From NCBI GenBank assembly GCA_902810705.1, contig CADDYU010000003.1:1-64000 (forward strand): 64,000 bases of DNA, read 5' to 3'. The notes under the pieces were generated by a model. It ran no database searches, was not told the DNA's origin, and was given only the letters and a program-made list of their open reading frames with translations. Shown piece after piece: positions 1-8,264 of the stretch. The translations under genes and the position numbers were made by a program. Each line of letters opens with the position of its first letter. The stretch's first letter is position 1. The stretch comes from Methylococcaceae bacterium (lineage in GTDB: Bacteria; Pseudomonadota; Gammaproteobacteria; Methylococcales; Methylococcaceae).

Positions 1-118
1 CGGTGGTGAGAGATTCTTCGGTCCGAAGCACACGATTCCAAGCGGTGCGCCGGGGAATGCCCTCCCACCGAGCACGGCGCGAGGCGCCCTCCTCGCGGTC
101 AGGCACGAGCCGGGCCAT
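1..118 (-). CDS. Possible 5' part of an unrecognised gene, running off the window
   Basis: On the minus strand an ATG at 118 opens a frame with no stop through to base 1. The visible 39 residues begin MARLVPDREE and are rich in Arg and Glu. An AGGA lies four bases before the ATG, which supports a real start. It lies on the same strand as the nif-linked operon, separated by 117 bases and a hairpin, so it may be a following gene or a separate transcript. I do not recognise the family, and 39 residues are too few to exclude chance in this GC-rich DNA. Confidence 0.35.
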   Translation of the reverse strand, partial: MARLVPDREEGASRRARWEGIPRRTAWNRVLRTEESLTT

Positions 119-211
119 CCCGTCCTGGACAAAGAAATTCGATCGCCTCTTAAGCTTAAAACCTAGCCTTGGCAGGAAGGTTTCTCAAAGCCTATCGAGG
201 ATATTACAACG

Positions 212-232
212 GCCCCGAACGCGCGTCGGGGC
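212..232 (-). terminator. Hairpin behind the last gene of the nif-linked operon
   Basis: GCCCCGA and TCGGGGC form a perfect seven-base stem with a seven-base loop, three bases beyond the stop of the 236-544 gene. No clear T tract follows on the minus strand, so it is a candidate terminator or 3' end stabiliser rather than a textbook intrinsic terminator. Confidence 0.4.
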
Positions 233-235
233 AGA

Positions 236-544
236 TCAATCGCGGTTCGCGATCGCATTCTTTTGGGCGGTCCGGATCCGCTCCGCGATGCCCAGGGGGC
301 TGGCCTCATAAGCGGCCTTCGCCGCGTCCAGGGCAGCTTGGGCCGTTGCCGCCTCCTCCGCCGTCAGTGGCAGGCGGCCGGCGACGTGGGTGGCGTTCGG
401 CACGGCGTTCAGGATGGCGGCCCGGTTCGGGTGCTCGTGAACGGAAATCAGCCGATCGGCCTCTTTCCGGCCAGCGAGACAAATGGCCGTCCCGATGACC
501 TCGACCTTCCGGCCGTCTTCGGTGGTTTTGATAAATGTACTCAT
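236..544 (-). CDS. Unrecognised 102-residue protein at the end of the nif-linked operon
   Basis: I do not recognise this protein. It starts MSTFIKTTEDGRKVEVIG, followed by a short beta-like stretch and a strongly Ala-rich, probably helical C-terminal half (about residues 60-100). It has no signal peptide or membrane segment and a single Cys near residue 22. The ATG at 544 was chosen; a GTG four codons upstream (556) is also possible, and neither has a clear Shine-Dalgarno sequence. It follows the fmdB-like gene by 62 bases on the same strand and appears to be the last gene before a hairpin. Position suggests a role around Fe-S handling or nitrogen fixation, but that is inference only. Confidence 0.6.
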   Translation of the reverse strand: MSTFIKTTEDGRKVEVIGTAICLAGRKEADRLISVHEHPNRAAILNAVPNATHVAGRLPLTAEEAATAQAALDAAKAAYEASPLGIAERIRTAQKNAIANRD

Positions 545-606
545 GGCGGACTTCACGGGTTGGGGAGGAATCGATCACCGCGACATTGGGCGAGGATCGG
601 CATGAT

Positions 607-843
607 CTATGATTTGAGGCGCGGCCGCTCCGAAGGGGCGTAATGGCTGAAATGGCCTTCCCGCGCCGCTTGCGTTCGGGCGCGGGATAGGAGGTCGGCG
701 GTCCTGTCTTGAGGAGCCGGCCGGGACAATCGCTTTTCCAGGCTTTGGCTCCCGCATTCCGGGCAGGCCGGAACGGTGGATCGGTTGATTAAGAGCTCAA
801 AGTCCTTGCCGCACTGGTGGCAATGATAATCGTAGATCGGCAT
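607..843 (-). CDS. FmdB-family zinc-ribbon protein
   Basis: A 78-residue protein of the FmdB regulatory-protein family. It starts with the family's typical MPIYDYHC and carries two Cys pairs (CHQC near residues 8-11 and CPEC near 27-30) that would bind one zinc. The C-terminal half is basic and low in complexity. The start at 843 is set by this N-terminal pattern; six more codons are open upstream to a GTG at 861. It lies 25 bases after bolA in the nif-linked operon. FmdB-like proteins were named from the formamidase/amidase region of methylotrophs and their function remains poorly defined; small zinc ribbons of this type also occur in nif clusters. Confidence 0.75.
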   Translation of the reverse strand: MPIYDYHCHQCGKDFELLINRSTVPACPECGSQSLEKRLSRPAPQDRTADLLSRARTQAAREGHFSHYAPSERPRLKS

Positions 844-868
844 AACAGGGCTCTCGGCCACGTTGAAA

Positions 869-1141
869 TTATTCTCCAGAGCCGGATGACGCCTCGGCGC
901 GTTGCGGCTCCTGGCGCCATTCCGAGGGCGTATACACTTTCATGGTGAGGGCGTGCAGCGCGCCGCTCGCGAGCGGCTCTTTGACCGCCGCCAGCACCTT
1001 TCTCTGGCGTTGAACCGGGGTCAGCCCTTCGAACGCGTCGCTGACCACCACTACCGAGAAGCTGCAACCCTCGCCCGAGACGGTGAGCCGGCAACCCGGG
1101 ATCTCGGTTTCGATCAATCGGCTGACTTCGGAAATTTCCAT
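869..1141 (-). CDS. BolA-family protein (BolA2/IbaG type)
   Basis: A 90-residue BolA-family protein with the central V-S-D-A-F-E-G-L stretch (about 33-40), the LTPVQRQRKV helix and the conserved His at residue 63 in the ALHALTMKVY segment. BolA proteins pair with monothiol CGFS glutaredoxins and together coordinate a [2Fe-2S] cluster using this His. That partner is encoded immediately upstream, with only five bases between the two genes, so a dedicated Grx-BolA complex is a strong inference. The tail (about 75-90) is variable. It belongs to the nif-linked operon, suggesting it helps deliver or repair Fe-S clusters when nitrogenase is made. Confidence 0.87.
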   Translation of the reverse strand: MEISEVSRLIETEIPGCRLTVSGEGCSFSVVVVSDAFEGLTPVQRQRKVLAAVKEPLASGALHALTMKVYTPSEWRQEPQRAEASSGSGE

Positions 1142-1146
1142 GACGA

Positions 1147-1476
1147 TTAATCCGTAGTCGGAGTAGCGACGGCGTGTTCCAGCAAGGCTTTGAGCTCGCC
1201 CTTTTGAGCGATCTCGGTAATGATGTCGCTACCGCCGATGAGTTCGCCTTTCACGAACAATTGAGGAAAAGTCGGCCACTGCGAGATGGCGGGCAGCTTT
1301 TCCCGGATGGACGGCGCCTGGAGCACGTTCACGTAGGCGAAGGCAACGCCCGCCGCCTGGAGCGCCGCCACGGCCTTGGCGGAGAACCCGCATTGCGGCA
1401 TCTCCGGCACTCCCTTCATGTAGAGGAGGATGGGATGGGAGGCGATCTGCTCGCGGATGGTGTCTTCGATGCTCAT
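1147..1476 (-). CDS. Monothiol CGFS glutaredoxin (Grx4/GrxD type)
   Basis: A 109-residue monothiol glutaredoxin with the diagnostic CGFS active site at residues 29-32, the KGVPEMPQ approach loop, the cis-Pro WPTFPQLF segment and the GGSDI glutathione-binding motif. Such proteins hold a [2Fe-2S] cluster with glutathione and act as cluster carriers. The start at 1476 has a GGGAG upstream. It sits 34 bases after a [2Fe-2S] ferredoxin gene and five bases before bolA. The nif setting matches the nif-associated monothiol glutaredoxin of Azotobacter-type diazotrophs; whether it replaces or supplements a housekeeping grxD elsewhere cannot be told here. Confidence 0.92.
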   Translation of the reverse strand: MSIEDTIREQIASHPILLYMKGVPEMPQCGFSAKAVAALQAAGVAFAYVNVLQAPSIREKLPAISQWPTFPQLFVKGELIGGSDIITEIAQKGELKALLEHAVATPTTD

Positions 1477-1510
1477 GGGAGCTCCCTATCAAGAAAAAAG
1501 ATCTCGCGCC

Positions 1511-1819
1511 TCAAAATCCGGACGCGAAACCCAGCAATTCGACGGTAATGTCTTCCATGCCGGTGATCCTGGCCTGGCAGGCCAGACGCGACTTGGAGCC
1601 GACGCCCACCAAGGTGTCCAGCTTTTCGTTCTCGGTGGCGGCGATCTTCGACAGGCTTTTTCGGCCCGTCTGCACGAAGATATGGCAGCTGCCGCACTGG
1701 GCGTTGCCGCCGCACTTGTGCAGGATGTTTTCGTCGGCGGCCAGCACGGCCTCGAGCAAGCTCGTGCCCTCCTTGGCTTCGACGGTCTTGCCGGAGGGCA
1801 GGATGGTGACGGTGGGCAT
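1511..1819 (-). CDS. [2Fe-2S] plant/adrenodoxin-type ferredoxin, nif-associated
   Basis: A 102-residue soluble [2Fe-2S] ferredoxin. Cluster ligands are visible at Cys36, Cys42, Cys45 and Cys81 (C-x5-C-x2-C ... C), the adrenodoxin-like spacing. It resembles isc-type Fdx but differs clearly from the fdx at 4303-4644, so the operon encodes two such ferredoxins. The ATG at 1819 is chosen because AAGGAGG stands nine bases upstream; an open GTG frame to 1885 has no such support. Likely role: an electron carrier for cluster assembly or to nitrogenase-related enzymes; the partner is not shown by the sequence. Confidence 0.9.
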   Translation of the reverse strand: MPTVTILPSGKTVEAKEGTSLLEAVLAADENILHKCGGNAQCGSCHIFVQTGRKSLSKIAATENEKLDTLVGVGSKSRLACQARITGMEDITVELLGFASGF

Positions 1820-1881
1820 GGTAGGTTTCCTCCTTAGGTTTTGGTGGATCAAAAAACCGGAATTCCTCTTAACTAAAGCGC

Positions 1882-2346
1882 TCACAGTCCCGCGGCGAGC
1901 GCGCCGATCACCGATCCGCCCACGGTATCGGCGCTGTCGAGCTCCCGCAGTTTGCCGAGCAACCGCTCACAACCCTCGCTGTCGCCTTGGCGCAAGCGGA
2001 TGAAGGCCAGGGCCTTGAGCGAAAAAAGATAAAAATGCTGGGGACTGTCATGCCGGGTCCAATCGGTGGTGTCCGGGGTGAGCGTCTCATAGGTCTCCGG
2101 AAACCCGCCCTGCGCCGCGGCGGCGGCCAAAGCCGAGCGCGCCGCTTGTTCCGCCTCCGCCAGCCGCCCTTTGTAGAAATAAAACTTGTACAGCGAAAAA
2201 TATACGGGCAAGGCCTGCGGCGCCTCCCGACGCGCTTGCTGCAACAACTCCTCGGCCCGCGCCGTATCGGCGTAGGCGCCCATGGCGTCTTCCAGCAGTT
2301 TGCCGATCCGGGGCGGCACCGCGCCCGCATAGAACGCCTCGCGCAT
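1882..2346 (-). CDS. TPR-like helical protein of nif clusters
   Basis: A 154-residue, mostly helical protein with TPR-like repeats. An N-terminal block (1-40) precedes a segment reading LPVYFSLYKFYFYKGRLAEAEQ (split here by two half-repeats), then a second helical repeat around 100-135 that includes LKALAFIRLRQGDSEG. No signal peptide or membrane segment is seen. It starts 24 bases after the thioredoxin-like ferredoxin stop. Small TPR proteins like this are found beside ferredoxin and nifW genes in several gammaproteobacterial nif clusters, probably as protein-interaction or assembly factors, but no biochemical role can be read from the sequence. Confidence 0.75.
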   Translation of the reverse strand: MREAFYAGAVPPRIGKLLEDAMGAYADTARAEELLQQARREAPQALPVYFSLYKFYFYKGRLAEAEQAARSALAAAAAQGGFPETYETLTPDTTDWTRHDSPQHFYLFSLKALAFIRLRQGDSEGCERLLGKLRELDSADTVGGSVIGALAAGL

Positions 2347-2370
2347 GACGAATCCCTGGCTTCCTGCCGT

Positions 2371-2697
2371 TCAGCTCCACACGGCCTCGGGGGCCAGCAA
2401 GCGCTCGACCGGCACGCCTTTTTGCAGATGCTCGGCCACGATCTCGCCCACATCGTCAGGCTTGACGCCGGCATACATCACGCCATCCGGGTAGACGAGC
2501 ACGGCCGGACCCGAATCGCAGGCGCCGAGACAGCCGGTGGTGGTCAGGGCGAATTGCCCGTAGAGCCGCCCTTGCTCGAACGCTTGGGCGAACGTCTGCA
2601 ACACCGACGCGCAGCCGAGCTGCGCGCAGGAACCGCGCGGATGGCCGGGGGGCCGGGCTTGGGCGCAGACAAACACATGCTTGGCGGGTTTAGCCAT
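2371..2697 (-). CDS. Thioredoxin-like [2Fe-2S] ferredoxin
   Basis: A 108-residue thioredoxin-fold [2Fe-2S] ferredoxin of the Azotobacter FeSI (Shethna protein) and Aquifex Fd type. The four expected cysteines are visible as VFVCAQ (residue 11), GSCAQLGC (24 and 29) and GCLGAC (56 and 60), followed by the PAVLVYPDGVMY strand typical of the family. The start has GAGG seven bases upstream. It lies 70 bases after nifW. Thioredoxin-like ferredoxins recur in nif clusters and probably take part in electron transfer or FeMo-cofactor maturation; the precise partner is not known from this sequence. Confidence 0.88.
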   Translation of the reverse strand: MAKPAKHVFVCAQARPPGHPRGSCAQLGCASVLQTFAQAFEQGRLYGQFALTTTGCLGACDSGPAVLVYPDGVMYAGVKPDDVGEIVAEHLQKGVPVERLLAPEAVWS

Positions 2698-2767
2698 CGT
2701 GATTCCTCGGGGTCAGGGTGAAGTGGCTTTCTTCCACGACAGGGGACTATCCAGCGGGATTTTGCTC

Positions 2768-3106
2768 CTAGGATGATCGTTTGCGACTGAGCAGACTGGT
2801 TTTCAGACTGTCGAGCGAAACACTCTTGCCATCCTGCTCCTGGAAGATCTTGAAAACTTTTTCCTGAGCCGCGCTCGATCGCACGAAATCGTCATGGGCC
2901 TGAGCGAGATATTGTTTGCACAGGTCCCACGCCGAGGCGTCGTCCAGGTCGTCCGGGATCGGTGTCCTGGAGAGGTATTGGTTGAAGCGCTTGAGGATAT
3001 GCAGACGATTGACGTGCACCACCTCGGGTCGATACGCGATGCCGAAGAAATCGAAAAACTCCTCGGCCGCCGAGAAACCTTCGATGCGTTGCAGTACGGA
3101 ATGCAT
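2768..3106 (-). CDS. nifW: Nitrogenase stabilizing/protective protein NifW
   Basis: A 112-residue NifW. The family's N-terminal pattern is clear: a [14 protein letters not shown] motif followed by [17 protein letters not shown]. NifW associates with the MoFe protein and is linked to its maturation or oxygen protection. I place the start at 3106, where GAGG stands nine bases upstream and the length matches the family; the frame continues to an ATG at 3136 with no ribosome site. It follows nifV by 39 bases, the same nifV-nifW order as in Azotobacter. It is one of two unmistakable nif genes in the window, and makes the whole operon nitrogen-fixation-related. Confidence 0.95.
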   Translation of the reverse strand: MHSVLQRIEGFSAAEEFFDFFGIAYRPEVVHVNRLHILKRFNQYLSRTPIPDDLDDASAWDLCKQYLAQAHDDFVRSSAAQEKVFKIFQEQDGKSVSLDSLKTSLLSRKRSS

Positions 3107-3145
3107 GGGTTGTGCCTCTGGGATGGGTCGTACCATTGTGATAGT

Positions 3146-4300
3146 TCACGAGACCGCGAGGCCGGAACGAGGCTCGGACGCGACGGTCTCCCGATAAAAA
3201 GCCTGAAGCTCGGCGGTGCTCGGCGGCCGCTTGGTCCGATTCGCGTGCAGGCGGATGCGCCGGAGCAGCTTGGCGGCAGCGATTTCGTTCAGAGTGATCC
3301 CGAGCTCGCGGTAGCGTTGGACGACGGCGCGCGCTCCCGAATGCTTGCCCAATACCAGCCGATGCTCGCGGCCCAGTTCCTTGGGATTCACGCCCTGATA
3401 ATTGAGCACGTTCTTGAGAAGGCCATCGACATGAATGCCCGCCTCGTGAGTGAACACGGCCTCCCCGACGATGCTCTTGTTGACGGCCACCGGCCGCCCC
3501 GAGGCCCGCGCCACGAGTTCCGAGATCGCGCCGAACCGGCTCACGTCGATCCCGGTGGGCCGCCGGTACAACTGGTGCAGGGCCATGACGGTTTCCTCAA
3601 GGGCCGCATTGCCGGCCCGTTCGCCGAGACCGTTGACGGTGGTGTTGACATGGCTCGCCCCGGCCTGGACGGCCAGCAGGGTATTGGCGGTCGCCAGGCC
3701 GAAATCGTTGTGGGCGTGCATTTCAATGTCGAGATCCACGGCTTCCACGAGGCGCCGGATACGCTCGAAAGCGGAGACCGGATCCAGGAGCCCTAGGGTG
3801 TCGGCGAACCGGAGCCGGCGGGCGCCGGCCCGCTCGGCGGTGTCGGCCACCCTGAGAAGAAAATCCGGGTCGGCGCGGGAAGCGTCCTCGCTTCCCACAC
3901 AGACTTCCAGGCCGCTGTCGCGGGCGCGCCGAACGTAACGGTCCACCGTGGCGATCGCCCAGTCGCGATCGCGCCCGAGCTTGTAGCGCAGCTGGATGTC
4001 CGAAACCGGAATCGACAAATTGACCCAATGGGCGCCGCAGCCCGTGGCCGCTTCGAGATCGGCCTCGCACATCCGGCCCCAGACCATGAGCCGCGAAGGC
4101 AGGCCCAGCCCCGCGATGGCGGCGATGATCTCGCGTTCCTCCGGCCCCATGGCCGGAATGCCGATTTCCATCTCCGGCACGCCGGCTTCGGCCAGGGCGC
4201 GAGCGATGGCGAGCTTTTCCTCGGCGTTGAAGGCGACTCCGGCGGTCTGTTCGCCGTCCCGAAGGGTAGTGTCGTTGACGATGATCTGCCCCGGGTTCAT
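3146..4300 (-). CDS. nifV: Homocitrate synthase NifV
   Basis: A 384-residue homocitrate synthase. It condenses acetyl-CoA and 2-oxoglutarate to homocitrate, the organic ligand of FeMo-co. The DRE-TIM metallolyase signature is present: TTLRDGEQT at residues 11-19, the metal-binding HAHNDFGLA segment, and the [14 protein letters not shown] loop, plus [10 protein letters not shown] in the C-terminal part. Lack of the long C-terminal regulatory domain separates it from LeuA, and the nifW neighbour favours NifV over lysine-pathway homocitrate synthase. The start at 4300 lies two bases after the fdx stop, with AGGAAGG upstream, so it is translationally close to the isc genes. Confidence 0.96.
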   Translation of the reverse strand: MNPGQIIVNDTTLRDGEQTAGVAFNAEEKLAIARALAEAGVPEMEIGIPAMGPEEREIIAAIAGLGLPSRLMVWGRMCEADLEAATGCGAHWVNLSIPVSDIQLRYKLGRDRDWAIATVDRYVRRARDSGLEVCVGSEDASRADPDFLLRVADTAERAGARRLRFADTLGLLDPVSAFERIRRLVEAVDLDIEMHAHNDFGLATANTLLAVQAGASHVNTTVNGLGERAGNAALEETVMALHQLYRRPTGIDVSRFGAISELVARASGRPVAVNKSIVGEAVFTHEAGIHVDGLLKNVLNYQGVNPKELGREHRLVLGKHSGARAVVQRYRELGITLNEIAAAKLLRRIRLHANRTKRPPSTAELQAFYRETVASEPRSGLAVS

Positions 4301-4302
4301 CC

Positions 4303-4644
4303 TCAAGCCTTCCTTTCTTTGGCGAGATTCCGGCTGTAACGGGGAATCTCGATGGTCAGATCGGCACCCTTGACAAAGGCCTGGCAGGCCAGCCGGGAAC
4401 AAGGTTCAAGGCCCCAGGCGCGATCCAGCATGTCTTCCTCGGCCTCGTCGGGCTCGTCTAGCGTGGCGAAGCCTTCCCGCACGATGACGTGGCAGGTGGA
4501 GCAGGCGCAGGCATGCTCGCAGGCGTGCTCGATCTCGATGTGGGCCGCGAGCAGGGCCTCGCAGAGGGTTTGGCCCTTGCGCGCCTTGATGACGGCGCCT
4601 TCCGGACAGAGTTCGGCGTGCGGCAGGACGGTGATGTTGGGCAT
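4303..4644 (-). CDS. fdx: ISC-type [2Fe-2S] ferredoxin
   Basis: A 113-residue ferredoxin of the isc operon. Ligands are Cys42, Cys48, Cys51 and Cys87, and the acidic stretch [12 protein letters not shown] typical of Fdx lies between them. Fdx supplies electrons for cluster assembly on IscU through IscS. It is two bases from both neighbours (hscA upstream, nifV downstream), so the isc and nif parts form one transcription unit. The length and the C-terminal RYSRN-like tail match isc Fdx. Confidence 0.95.
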   Translation of the reverse strand: MPNITVLPHAELCPEGAVIKARKGQTLCEALLAAHIEIEHACEHACACSTCHVIVREGFATLDEPDEAEEDMLDRAWGLEPCSRLACQAFVKGADLTIEIPRYSRNLAKERKA

Positions 4645-4646
4645 GG

Positions 4647-6512
4647 TCAGACCTGCAATTCCTCGAGTTTCTGGCCGGTCAGCGCGGTCTTGATGCTGTA
4701 GTCCATCCGCCGCCCGGCAAATTCGGTGCTGGCGTCGTTCAAGGCGTCGGAGGCGCGCTTGATGGCTTCCCAGTCGGAGCCCTCGGCGACTTCCCGCAGT
4801 GCCTCAACATGCCGCCTGATCACACTCCGTTCATCCTCGGACAAGAGCGCGCCATCCGCCGCCAAGGCCGCCTCGGTCGCCTCGATCAGCCGCGCCGCCT
4901 CGACCTTCTGTTCGCCGAGGCGCCGGGCCGCGATGTCGTCCTGGGCGTGGCGGTAGGAATCCTCGATCATGCGGGCGATGTCGCCATCGTTCAGGCCGTA
5001 GGACGGCTTGACCTCGATCTTAGCCTCGATCCCGCTGGTCTGTTCCATGGCCGACACGCTCAAGAGGCCGTCGGCGTCCACCTGGAAGGTGACCCGGACG
5101 CGGGCGGCTCCGGCCACCAGGGGCGGAATGCCGCGCAGCTCGAACCGCGCCAGCGAGCGGCACTCGCTGACCAACTCGCGCTCGCCCTGCACCACGTGGA
5201 TGCTCATGGCGGTCTGGCCATCCTTCCAGGTCGTGAATTCCTGGGCGCGCGCCACCGGCAGGGTGGCGTTCCGGGGAATGATCTTCTCGGCGAGCCCGCC
5301 CATCGTCTCGATGCCGAGAGACAGCGGGATCACATCGAGCAACAGCCAATCGTCGCCGGCGCGGTTGCCGGCCAGAACATTCGCTTGCAGGGCCGCGCCG
5401 ATGGCGACCACCCGGTCCGGGTCCAGATCGGAAAGCGGCGCCTGGCCGAAGAATTCGGCCACCGCCTTGCGAATGCAGGGCATGCGGGTGGCACCGCCCA
5501 CCAGGACGACGCCCTTGATCTCGCCAATGGCGAGATCGGCATCGCGCAAGGCCTTCCGCACCGGCGCCAGGGTGCGCTTCACCAGCGCCTCGGTCAGGGC
5601 CTCGAAGGTTTCGCAGGTGAGGGTCCGCTCCACCGTGGAGCCGTTGGACAGCGGAACGGTCACCCGCGTCCGGGCTTGTTCGGAAAGACGCTCCTTGGCG
5701 GCGCGCGCCGCCGCCAGGAGCCGCCGCGCATCCCCCGCCGCAGGCGCTGGAATGCCGGTGTCCTGGAGCAGCCAGTCATAGATGGCGTGATCGAAATCAT
5801 CGCCCCCCAAGGCCGGGTCGCCGTTGGTCGAGAGCACTTCGAAGACGCCCCGGGTGAGCTTGAGTATGGAAATGTCGAAGGTGCCACCACCCAGGTCGTA
5901 TACCGCATACACGCCCTCGGCTCCTTGGTCGAGCCCGTAGGCCACGGCGGCGGCGGTGGGCTCGTTCAACAGCCGGAATACCTCGAGTCCGGCGAGCTTG
6001 GCGGCATCCTTGGTGGCCTGCCGCTGAGCCTCGTCGAAATAGGCGGGCACCGTGATGACCGCGCCGTCGAGCTCGCTGCCGAGCGCCCGCACCGCTCGCT
6101 CGCGAAGCGCCTTCAGAATCTCTGCCGACACCTCCACCGGGCTCACCCGCCCCGCGCGGGTCTCGAACTGGACCATGCCGGAAGTATCGGCATAGCGGTA
6201 GGGAATGCCCTGGCGCTCCGGCACGTCCCCGCGGCCTCGGCCCATGTAGCGCTTGATCGAAATGAAGGTGTTCTCGGGATCGTCGCTCTGCCAGGCGCCG
6301 GCCTCGTAGCCGACCTCCACCCGCCGGTCGGCGTGGTAGTGCACCACGGAAGGCAAGAGCACCCGGCCCTGCCAGTCCTCGAGCACAATCGGACGATCGT
6401 CCTGGACGATGGCGACCAGCGAATGAGTGGTGCCAAGATCGATGCCCACCGCCAGTCGACGCGGTCGGGCCGAAGGCTTAGCGCCGGGCTCGGAAATTTG
6501 CAACAGCATCAT
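4647..6512 (-). CDS. hscA: Fe-S assembly Hsp70 chaperone HscA
   Basis: A 621-residue Hsp70-family chaperone. The N-terminal ATPase domain shows the [12 protein letters not shown] phosphate loop near residue 23, the [10 protein letters not shown] motif and [11 protein letters not shown]; the substrate-binding half ends in an Ala/Glu-rich helical lid. HscA binds the LPPVK motif of IscU, which is present in the IscU of this operon. The start is ATG 6512 overlapping the hscB stop (ATGA); a second ATG at 6509 has a better distance to the GGAGG and may be the true one. The open frame continues to 6878 inside hscB, but that part has no Hsp70 similarity. Confidence 0.96.
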   Translation of the reverse strand: MMLLQISEPGAKPSARPRRLAVGIDLGTTHSLVAIVQDDRPIVLEDWQGRVLLPSVVHYHADRRVEVGYEAGAWQSDDPENTFISIKRYMGRGRGDVPERQGIPYRYADTSGMVQFETRAGRVSPVEVSAEILKALRERAVRALGSELDGAVITVPAYFDEAQRQATKDAAKLAGLEVFRLLNEPTAAAVAYGLDQGAEGVYAVYDLGGGTFDISILKLTRGVFEVLSTNGDPALGGDDFDHAIYDWLLQDTGIPAPAAGDARRLLAAARAAKERLSEQARTRVTVPLSNGSTVERTLTCETFEALTEALVKRTLAPVRKALRDADLAIGEIKGVVLVGGATRMPCIRKAVAEFFGQAPLSDLDPDRVVAIGAALQANVLAGNRAGDDWLLLDVIPLSLGIETMGGLAEKIIPRNATLPVARAQEFTTWKDGQTAMSIHVVQGERELVSECRSLARFELRGIPPLVAGAARVRVTFQVDADGLLSVSAMEQTSGIEAKIEVKPSYGLNDGDIARMIEDSYRHAQDDIAARRLGEQKVEAARLIEATEAALAADGALLSEDERSVIRRHVEALREVAEGSDWEAIKRASDALNDASTEFAGRRMDYSIKTALTGQKLEELQV

Positions 6513-7042
6513 GCCTCCAATTCGGCTTGGGCCTGATCGAGATCGCGGCCGAGCTTTTCGAGAAACGCCAGGCGGCGCACGACCTCGGCCGCCGCCGAGT
6601 GGCGGCGCTCGACGTCGAGCAAGGTGGCGAGCGAATCCAACAGAGCATTCATCTCCCGCCGGAGCCGCACCGATAGCCTGTCCAGCGCCGGCTGGCTGCG
6701 GCGGGCCTGTGCCTCTTGCAACTCCTCGCGCCACTCGATCTGTTCCAGCAGAAACTCCGCCGGCATGGCCGTGTTGTCCTCTTCGCCGGTCTCGACGCCA
6801 TGGATCTGGAGGAGATAACGCGCCCTGTCCAGGGGCCGCCGCAAGGTCCGGTAAGCCTCGTTGGCGAGAGTCGCCCATTGCAGGAACAAGCGCTTCTCGC
6901 CATCGCTCAAATGCGCGGCCTTGTCGGGATGCACGCGACTTTGAATCTCCCGATAGTGGATATCGAGCCGGTCAATATCCAGCTGAAACACCGGGGGCAA
7001 TTGGAACAGCTCGAAATAATCGCGAGTCGCCGCCGAAATCAT
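6509..7042 (-). CDS. hscB: Fe-S assembly J-domain co-chaperone HscB
   Basis: A 177-residue HscB: an N-terminal J domain with HPD at residues 38-40, followed by a helical C-terminal domain that binds IscU. It delivers IscU to HscA and stimulates its ATPase. The start at 7042 ([13 protein letters not shown]) has AGGAG eight bases upstream and matches the family; thirteen more codons are open but overlap the iscA end. It overlaps hscA by four bases and follows iscA by ten. Confidence 0.95.
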   Translation of the reverse strand: MISAATRDYFELFQLPPVFQLDIDRLDIHYREIQSRVHPDKAAHLSDGEKRLFLQWATLANEAYRTLRRPLDRARYLLQIHGVETGEEDNTAMPAEFLLEQIEWREELQEAQARRSQPALDRLSVRLRREMNALLDSLATLLDVERRHSAAAEVVRRLAFLEKLGRDLDQAQAELEA

Positions 7043-7052
7043 GGGGCCGCTC

Positions 7053-7376
7053 CTAAACGTTGAAACTCTCGCCGCAACCACACTGGTTCTTGACGTTGGG
7101 ATTGTTGAACTTGAAGCCCTCGGTCAAGCCTTCCCGCACGTAATCCAACTCCGTCCCTTCGAGATAGGCCAGGCTCTTCGGATCGACCACCACCTTGACG
7201 CCGAAGCTTTCGAAGGCTTGATCTTCCGGCTGGGATTGATCGACGAATTCGAGAGCGTAGGCGAGGCCCGAGCACCCGGAGGTCTTGACCGCCACCCTAA
7301 GGCCCAGCCCCGAACCGCGGGCATTGAGGTGCTTTTGCACCTGGCGCGCCGCCTTTTCCGTCAAAGTCACTGCCAT
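7053..7376 (-). CDS. iscA: A-type Fe-S carrier IscA
   Basis: A 107-residue A-type carrier with the three invariant cysteines at 35, 99 and 101 (SGCSGLAY and CGCGES). IscA binds iron or [4Fe-4S]/[2Fe-2S] clusters and passes them to apoproteins, notably under aerobic conditions. It is the second of two tandem A-type genes; its short N-terminus and [10 protein letters not shown] start are typical of IscA. GAGAGGA lies six bases before the ATG. Confidence 0.94.
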   Translation of the reverse strand: MAVTLTEKAARQVQKHLNARGSGLGLRVAVKTSGCSGLAYALEFVDQSQPEDQAFESFGVKVVVDPKSLAYLEGTELDYVREGLTEGFKFNNPNVKNQCGCGESFNV

Positions 7377-7404
7377 GTTTGTCCTCTCTTTTGGAATGGG
7401 GCGT

Positions 7405-7794
7405 TCACGACGCCGAGCAGCCCGAAGCCACCGAGAACGAGCTGCCGCAGCTGCACGACGAGGCCGCGTTCGGGTTCTTGATGACGAAGCGGGAGCCTTC
7501 CAACCCCTCCTGATAGTCGATTTCCGCCCCGGCGAGGTATTGCAGGCTGGCCGGATCGACCATGAGGGTTACCCCGTCCGTCTCGACGGTGGCGTCGTCC
7601 TCGGCGATCGTTTCCTCGAACGAAAAGCCGTACTGAAAGCCCGAGCAGCCGCCGCCCGACACGTAAACCCGAAGTTTCAGGTCCGGATTGCCTTCTTCGG
7701 CGATGAGCTCGCCAACCTTGGCGGCGGCGTTGCGACTGAAGATCAAAGGCGGGGATGGCGGTGTCAGATCTTGAATATCAACCAGGGCGGTCAT
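7405..7794 (-). CDS. A-type Fe-S carrier, ErpA-like
   Basis: A 129-residue A-type carrier with invariant Cys50, Cys114 and Cys116, a 20-residue N-terminal extension and a short C-terminal tail with an extra Cys (residue 126, VASGCSAS). The [11 protein letters not shown] motif points to the ErpA branch rather than IscA. An ErpA-like gene between iscU and iscA is not the E. coli layout (iscR-S-U-A-hscB-hscA-fdx-iscX), where erpA is unlinked, and it suggests a second carrier devoted to this operon's clients. AAGGAGG is seven bases from the ATG. It might instead be a nif-specific carrier (nifIscA); the sequence alone does not decide. Confidence 0.85.
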   Translation of the reverse strand: MTALVDIQDLTPPSPPLIFSRNAAAKVGELIAEEGNPDLKLRVYVSGGGCSGFQYGFSFEETIAEDDATVETDGVTLMVDPASLQYLAGAEIDYQEGLEGSRFVIKNPNAASSCSCGSSFSVASGCSAS

Positions 7795-7807
7795 GGGCTG
7801 TCCTCCT

Positions 7808-8227
7808 TCAAGCGGCGGATTTACAGATGTCGTAGCCGGTCTGATTCAACCCGCTTTTCGCCTGGAAATCGCTCACCGCGGCCTTGATGGCGTCCTCGGC
7901 AAGCACCGAGCAGTGAATCTTGACCGGCGGCAGAGCCAAAGCCTCGGCGATCTCGCTGTTCTTGATGGCCAAGGCTTCCTCGACGGTCTTGCCCTTGACC
8001 CATTCGGTCACCAGCGAGCTCGAGGCGATCGCCGAGCCGCAGCCATAGGTCTTGAACTTCGCGTCCTCGATGACTCCCGCCTCGTTGACCTTGATCTGCA
8101 GCTTCATCACGTCGCCGCAGGCGGGCGCGCCGACGATGCCGGTGCCGACGCTGTCTTCCTCCTTGTCGAAGGACCCGACATTCCGGGGGTTTTCATAATG
8201 ATCGATGACCTTTTCGTTGTACGCCAT
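7808..8227 (-). CDS. iscU: Fe-S scaffold IscU
   Basis: A 139-residue IscU, the scaffold on which clusters are built. The three ligand cysteines are at positions 37, 63 and 106 and the conserved Asp at 39, with the HscA-binding LPPVK at 99-103. The start at 8227 ([16 protein letters not shown]) fits the family and has GGAG upstream; four earlier codons are open. There is no Bfd-like or Nfu domain, so it is IscU and not NifU, although it lies in a nif-controlled operon. Confidence 0.97.
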   Translation of the reverse strand: MAYNEKVIDHYENPRNVGSFDKEEDSVGTGIVGAPACGDVMKLQIKVNEAGVIEDAKFKTYGCGSAIASSSLVTEWVKGKTVEEALAIKNSEIAEALALPPVKIHCSVLAEDAIKAAVSDFQAKSGLNQTGYDICKSAA

Positions 8228-8264
8228 GATGCTCTCCAAGGGATGTGAGATTGACCCGAGCCGC

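Noticed and set aside
4809-6536. Long plus-strand open frame opposite hscA (575 codons)
   Set aside because: It is the antisense shadow of a conserved gene in GC-rich DNA, with no ribosome site and no recognisable domain.
6513-6878. N-terminal extension of hscA over hscB
   Set aside because: The Hsp70 similarity begins after 6512 and the extension is antisense-free but out of frame within hscB; it is a composition-driven open frame.
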